A stretch of DNA of 64,000 bases from contig NZ_JNZA01000019.1 of assembly GCF_000717345.1 (NCBI RefSeq), forward strand, positions 62,001 through 126,000, given 5' to 3'. Source of the DNA: Streptomyces lydicus (lineage in GTDB: Bacteria > Actinomycetota > Actinomycetes > Streptomycetales > Streptomycetaceae). The position numbers and the translations under genes are program-made. Position 1 is the stretch's first letter. The number at the start of each line of letters is the position of its first letter. This document shows, one piece after another, positions 61,857-64,000 of this stretch. Under the pieces are notes generated by a model. That model searched no databases. It was not told where the DNA came from and saw only the letters and a program-made list of their open reading frames with translations.

Positions 61857-62564
61857 CGACAGCCGCGGACGAGCCGAGTCGACGATCCGCCGGGGCCGCA
61901 CCGACAGCCCGGTGAACGTCGCCACCCACAACGCCTCAACCTCAACACCCCACCCATACAGGGAAAATGCCCGGATCACAGCCTTCTGCAACACGCTTCA
62001 GGCCCAGCTAGGCCACGCGCATCACGCCCGATCGAGCCCAGCACGCCCGGGCAGCCTCTGTGTGTCACCGAAACGTTCCGAGCCTCCTAGCTCGAACTGC
62101 CATACAGTCGAGCTGAATTCAGGAACTGCCATTGAGTCCTACAGGCGGGGATGCCCACGGGCGACGGCGTTTGTCCTGCGGTGCGTCTCTGATCAACACG
62201 TCGACCCAACAGGGAAGATGGCGCAGGCAGTCAGCTCATCTCGCCGACTGAGAACGCATCAGCCCTGCAGTTCGGGCCAACCGCACCGCTCGGTCAGCCG
62301 GACAAGGCCCCCTTGGGCCAACAGTCGCCTCGGCCAGCCCGTGGACCTGCCGCACGTCCCTGTCCGCCTCCTGTGGGCGCACATCCGGCTGACCGCCGGT
62401 CCTCAGCAGGCGAAGTGGGCCGAACAGGGGTGGAAGCCTGCCGGGTTGGCGTACGTTCCGGGTGCCGGAGGATCGTCGGGTGGCGGGGATCGGTGCCAGT
62501 TCTGGCCGGGCGGGCGGACCTGGCTGTTCGGCCGGGCTCTCTCCCGCGGCTTCAGTGAGCGTCT
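61857..62564. other. Gap without a supported gene
   Basis: About 700 bases. GAACTGCCAT occurs twice near 62093 and 62121. One plus-strand frame around 62340-62470 (ILLWAHIRLTAGPQQ-like) has modest protein character but no start or family. Otherwise nothing. Confidence 0.4.
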
Positions 62565-63137
62565 TCAGCGCACCAGGAGATCGATGGCGACCTCCAGTCG
62601 TTCGAGGTAGAAGTCCCGTGATGCGGCCTGATGCTTGAGGCCGGTCGATGCGCTGATCATCGTCTGGGCGACTTGGCGGGCCGCCGCCTGTCCTGCCTCG
62701 ACGGCGATCGCGTCTGTGATCAGTTGCTCGAAACGTTGCGACGTGGTCTCGACGATCTCCCCCAGTAGGCCGGGGTTGTCCTCGATGACCACCGCCACAT
62801 CGCGTGTCAGCGGGCCGATGTAGCGGCCCGCCCACTGGTCGAACGCCTCGAGGAGGCGCTCCGCAAGGGGTCGGCCGGTGTCGGCCAGGACGTGTTCGAC
62901 CGCTGTGATGTCGCGCTCCAATGCCTGGGTGACGGCGGCGCGGAACAGGCTCTCCTTCGAGGAGAAGAGGAAGTACAGCCCGGGCCGGGAGATGTCCGCC
63001 GCCCGCGCCACCTCCTCCATCGAGGTCTTCCGGTAACCGAATCGCGCGAACGTGACCATGGCGGAGTCCAGAACCATGATCCGACGGTCGGTGTCGGCGA
63101 CTGTCGACGGCGGATGGCCGGCGGTGGGACTGCTCAT
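62565..63137 (-). CDS. TetR-family transcriptional regulator
   Basis: A 190-residue repressor: RRIMVLDSAMVTFARFGYRK, TSMEEVARAADISRPGLYFL (HTH), FSSKESLFRAAVTQALERDI, and a TetR_C-type ligand domain ending FYLERLEVAIDLLVR. It diverges from the terminal SDR gene; by position it represses it. Confidence 0.9.
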   Translation of the reverse strand: MSSPTAGHPPSTVADTDRRIMVLDSAMVTFARFGYRKTSMEEVARAADISRPGLYFLFSSKESLFRAAVTQALERDITAVEHVLADTGRPLAERLLEAFDQWAGRYIGPLTRDVAVVIEDNPGLLGEIVETTSQRFEQLITDAIAVEAGQAAARQVAQTMISASTGLKHQAASRDFYLERLEVAIDLLVR

Positions 63138-63200
63138 GGACCGAGCATACGAGCGAGAGTCGTACTATACAAATCGAGACTAGTGCGTATAGTCACTGCC
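63138..63200. promoter_or_regulatory. Divergent promoter region with short inverted repeats
   Basis: The 63-base gap is AT-rich for this window and contains GACTA-N7-TAGTC (63177-63193) and related TACTATAC / GTATAGTC elements. It should hold both promoters and the TetR operator. Confidence 0.5.
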
Positions 63201-64000
63201 GTGACTCCTCGCGAACCCCTCTCCACGCCCTTCACCGCCTCCAGCACCGCGGACGAGGTACTGCGGGGCGTCGACCTAACCGGCGTTCGCGCGATCGTGA
63301 CGGGAGCTTCCTCCGGAATCGGGATCGAGACGGCTCGCGCATTGACCGCTGCCGGGGCGGAGGTGACGCTCGCTGTCCGGAACACGACGGCGGGGAACGC
63401 CGTCGCTGAAACGATCGAGAAGTCGACCGGAGGAATACGGCCCCGAGCCGTCCGGCTCGACCTTGCCGACAGGACCACCGTCACGCGATTCGTCGACGCG
63501 TGGCACGGCCCTCTGCACCTGCTGATCAACAACGCGGGCGTGGTCACCGGTGGCCTCGAACGCACACGTGAGGGCTGGGAGCTGCAATTCGCGACGAACC
63601 ATCTTGGCCACTTCGCCCTGGCCACCGGCCTTCATGACGCCCTGGCCCTGGGAGCGGCCGACCGCGACGGAGCACGGATCGTCTCGGTCAGTTCGACGGC
63701 GCACATGCGTGCCGGCATCGACTTCGACGACCTCCACTTCGAGCGTCGCAGCTACGATCCGCAGATTGCCTACGCCCAGTCGAAGACGGCGAATTCTCTC
63801 TTCGCCGTCGAGGCGAGTCGCCGCTGGGCATCCGACGGCATCATCGCCAATGCGGTGAACCCCGGCGGTGTCGCGACGGGACTGCAGCGGAACTTCACAA
63901 CGCAACAGAAGGAGTCGCTCGACGCGGCCGAAGCCGCCGGAGTCTTCACGTACAAAACGGTCGAGCAGGGCGCTGCCACCAGCATCGTCGCGGCCGTCGC
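63201..64000 (+). CDS. SDR-family oxidoreductase (runs off right edge)
   Basis: The frame from GTG 63201 is open to the window end, 266 codons. Nucleotide-binding TGASSGIGIETARALTAAG, then LLINNAGVV, the catalytic Ser in VSVSSTAH and YAQSKTAN with the intact YxxxK, and NAVNPGGVATGLQRNF. It resembles WW-domain-oxidoreductase-like SDRs (retinol dehydrogenase group). The C-terminus lies beyond the window. Presumed target of the divergent TetR protein. Confidence 0.88.
   Translation, partial: MTPREPLSTPFTASSTADEVLRGVDLTGVRAIVTGASSGIGIETARALTAAGAEVTLAVRNTTAGNAVAETIEKSTGGIRPRAVRLDLADRTTVTRFVDAWHGPLHLLINNAGVVTGGLERTREGWELQFATNHLGHFALATGLHDALALGAADRDGARIVSVSSTAHMRAGIDFDDLHFERRSYDPQIAYAQSKTANSLFAVEASRRWASDGIIANAVNPGGVATGLQRNFTTQQKESLDAAEAAGVFTYKTVEQGAATSIVAAV

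Noticed and set aside
1..64000. Biosynthetic gene cluster
   Set aside because: Several tailoring-type oxidoreductases occur, but no PKS, NRPS, terpene or RiPP core gene was seen.

Overview
The window looks like a Streptomyces (or close relative) accessory region on a linear replicon. It is about 70 percent GC with strongly GC-biased third codon positions. It carries several ECF sigma factors, many TetR, MarR, GntR, XRE, LysR and HxlR regulators and many oxidoreductases. It also holds a tpg-tap telomere-replication locus at 45.1-47.1 kb, which is essentially specific to linear Streptomyces chromosomes and plasmids. Gene remnants, transposase fragments and decayed integrase parts are very frequent, as expected of a subtelomeric arm or a linear plasmid. 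No rRNA, tRNA or CRISPR array was recognised.

Layout. 0-13.4 kb: a DUF5519 gene, a flavin disulfide oxidoreductase, an SDR without the catalytic Tyr/Lys, a PiT phosphate transporter with a small partner, a P450 stub abutting IS debris, a PheA/TfdB-type monooxygenase, a MarR regulator facing a His-rich small protein across three palindromes, and an orphan solute-binding lipoprotein facing a broken GntR gene. 13.5-20.0 kb: a four-gene cassette on one strand. It encodes a small membrane protein, a 1392-residue STAND-type NTPase with TPR repeats, an EACC1-like protein and a caspase-like protease whose frame is broken by one base. I read it as an NTP-dependent conflict or cell-death system, and it is the most interesting item here. 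20-35 kb: a DUF2993 lipid-binding protein, a MarR/flavin monooxygenase/DUF3237 unit with a clean operator, a GNAT, an XRE/methionine aminopeptidase pair, head-to-head truncated regulator/enzyme pairs, a CoiA-like protein, an NAD epimerase, and a LysR regulator facing an IMPase and F420-reductase-like pair.

35-40 kb: a NucA/NucB nuclease remnant with a possible immunity gene, an IS5-type element that seems to carry a GNAT acetyltransferase between its ends, and small genes among integrase and IS remnants. 40-45 kb: an ECF sigma/YCII pair, then an NmrA and polysaccharide deacetylase operon facing an HxlR regulator. 45-47.1 kb: intact tpg and multiply broken tap. 47-52.7 kb: an aminoglycoside phosphotransferase-like gene, a TetR regulator facing an ABM/VOC/DUF4267 group across four palindromes, a winged-helix regulator with a membrane partner, and a decayed recombinase module. 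52.8-57.4 kb: an ECF sigma factor, a secreted zinc metalloprotease with FnIII and ricin-lectin domains, and a surface protein. 57.5-64 kb: two TetR/oxidoreductase divergent pairs, an IS5-type transposase broken by a 4-bp duplication, a nitroreductase stub and an alpha/beta hydrolase. The last SDR runs off the right edge.

How the genes fit together: most of the window consists of small self-contained regulator plus enzyme units, each with its own operator palindrome between divergent genes. They are separated by mobile-element scars, and several pairs have lost sequence exactly at their shared promoter side. The conflict cassette, the toxin/immunity remnant and the tap/tpg locus belong to the mobile or subtelomeric layer rather than to core metabolism. 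All functional calls rest on reading motifs by eye; no database search was run.
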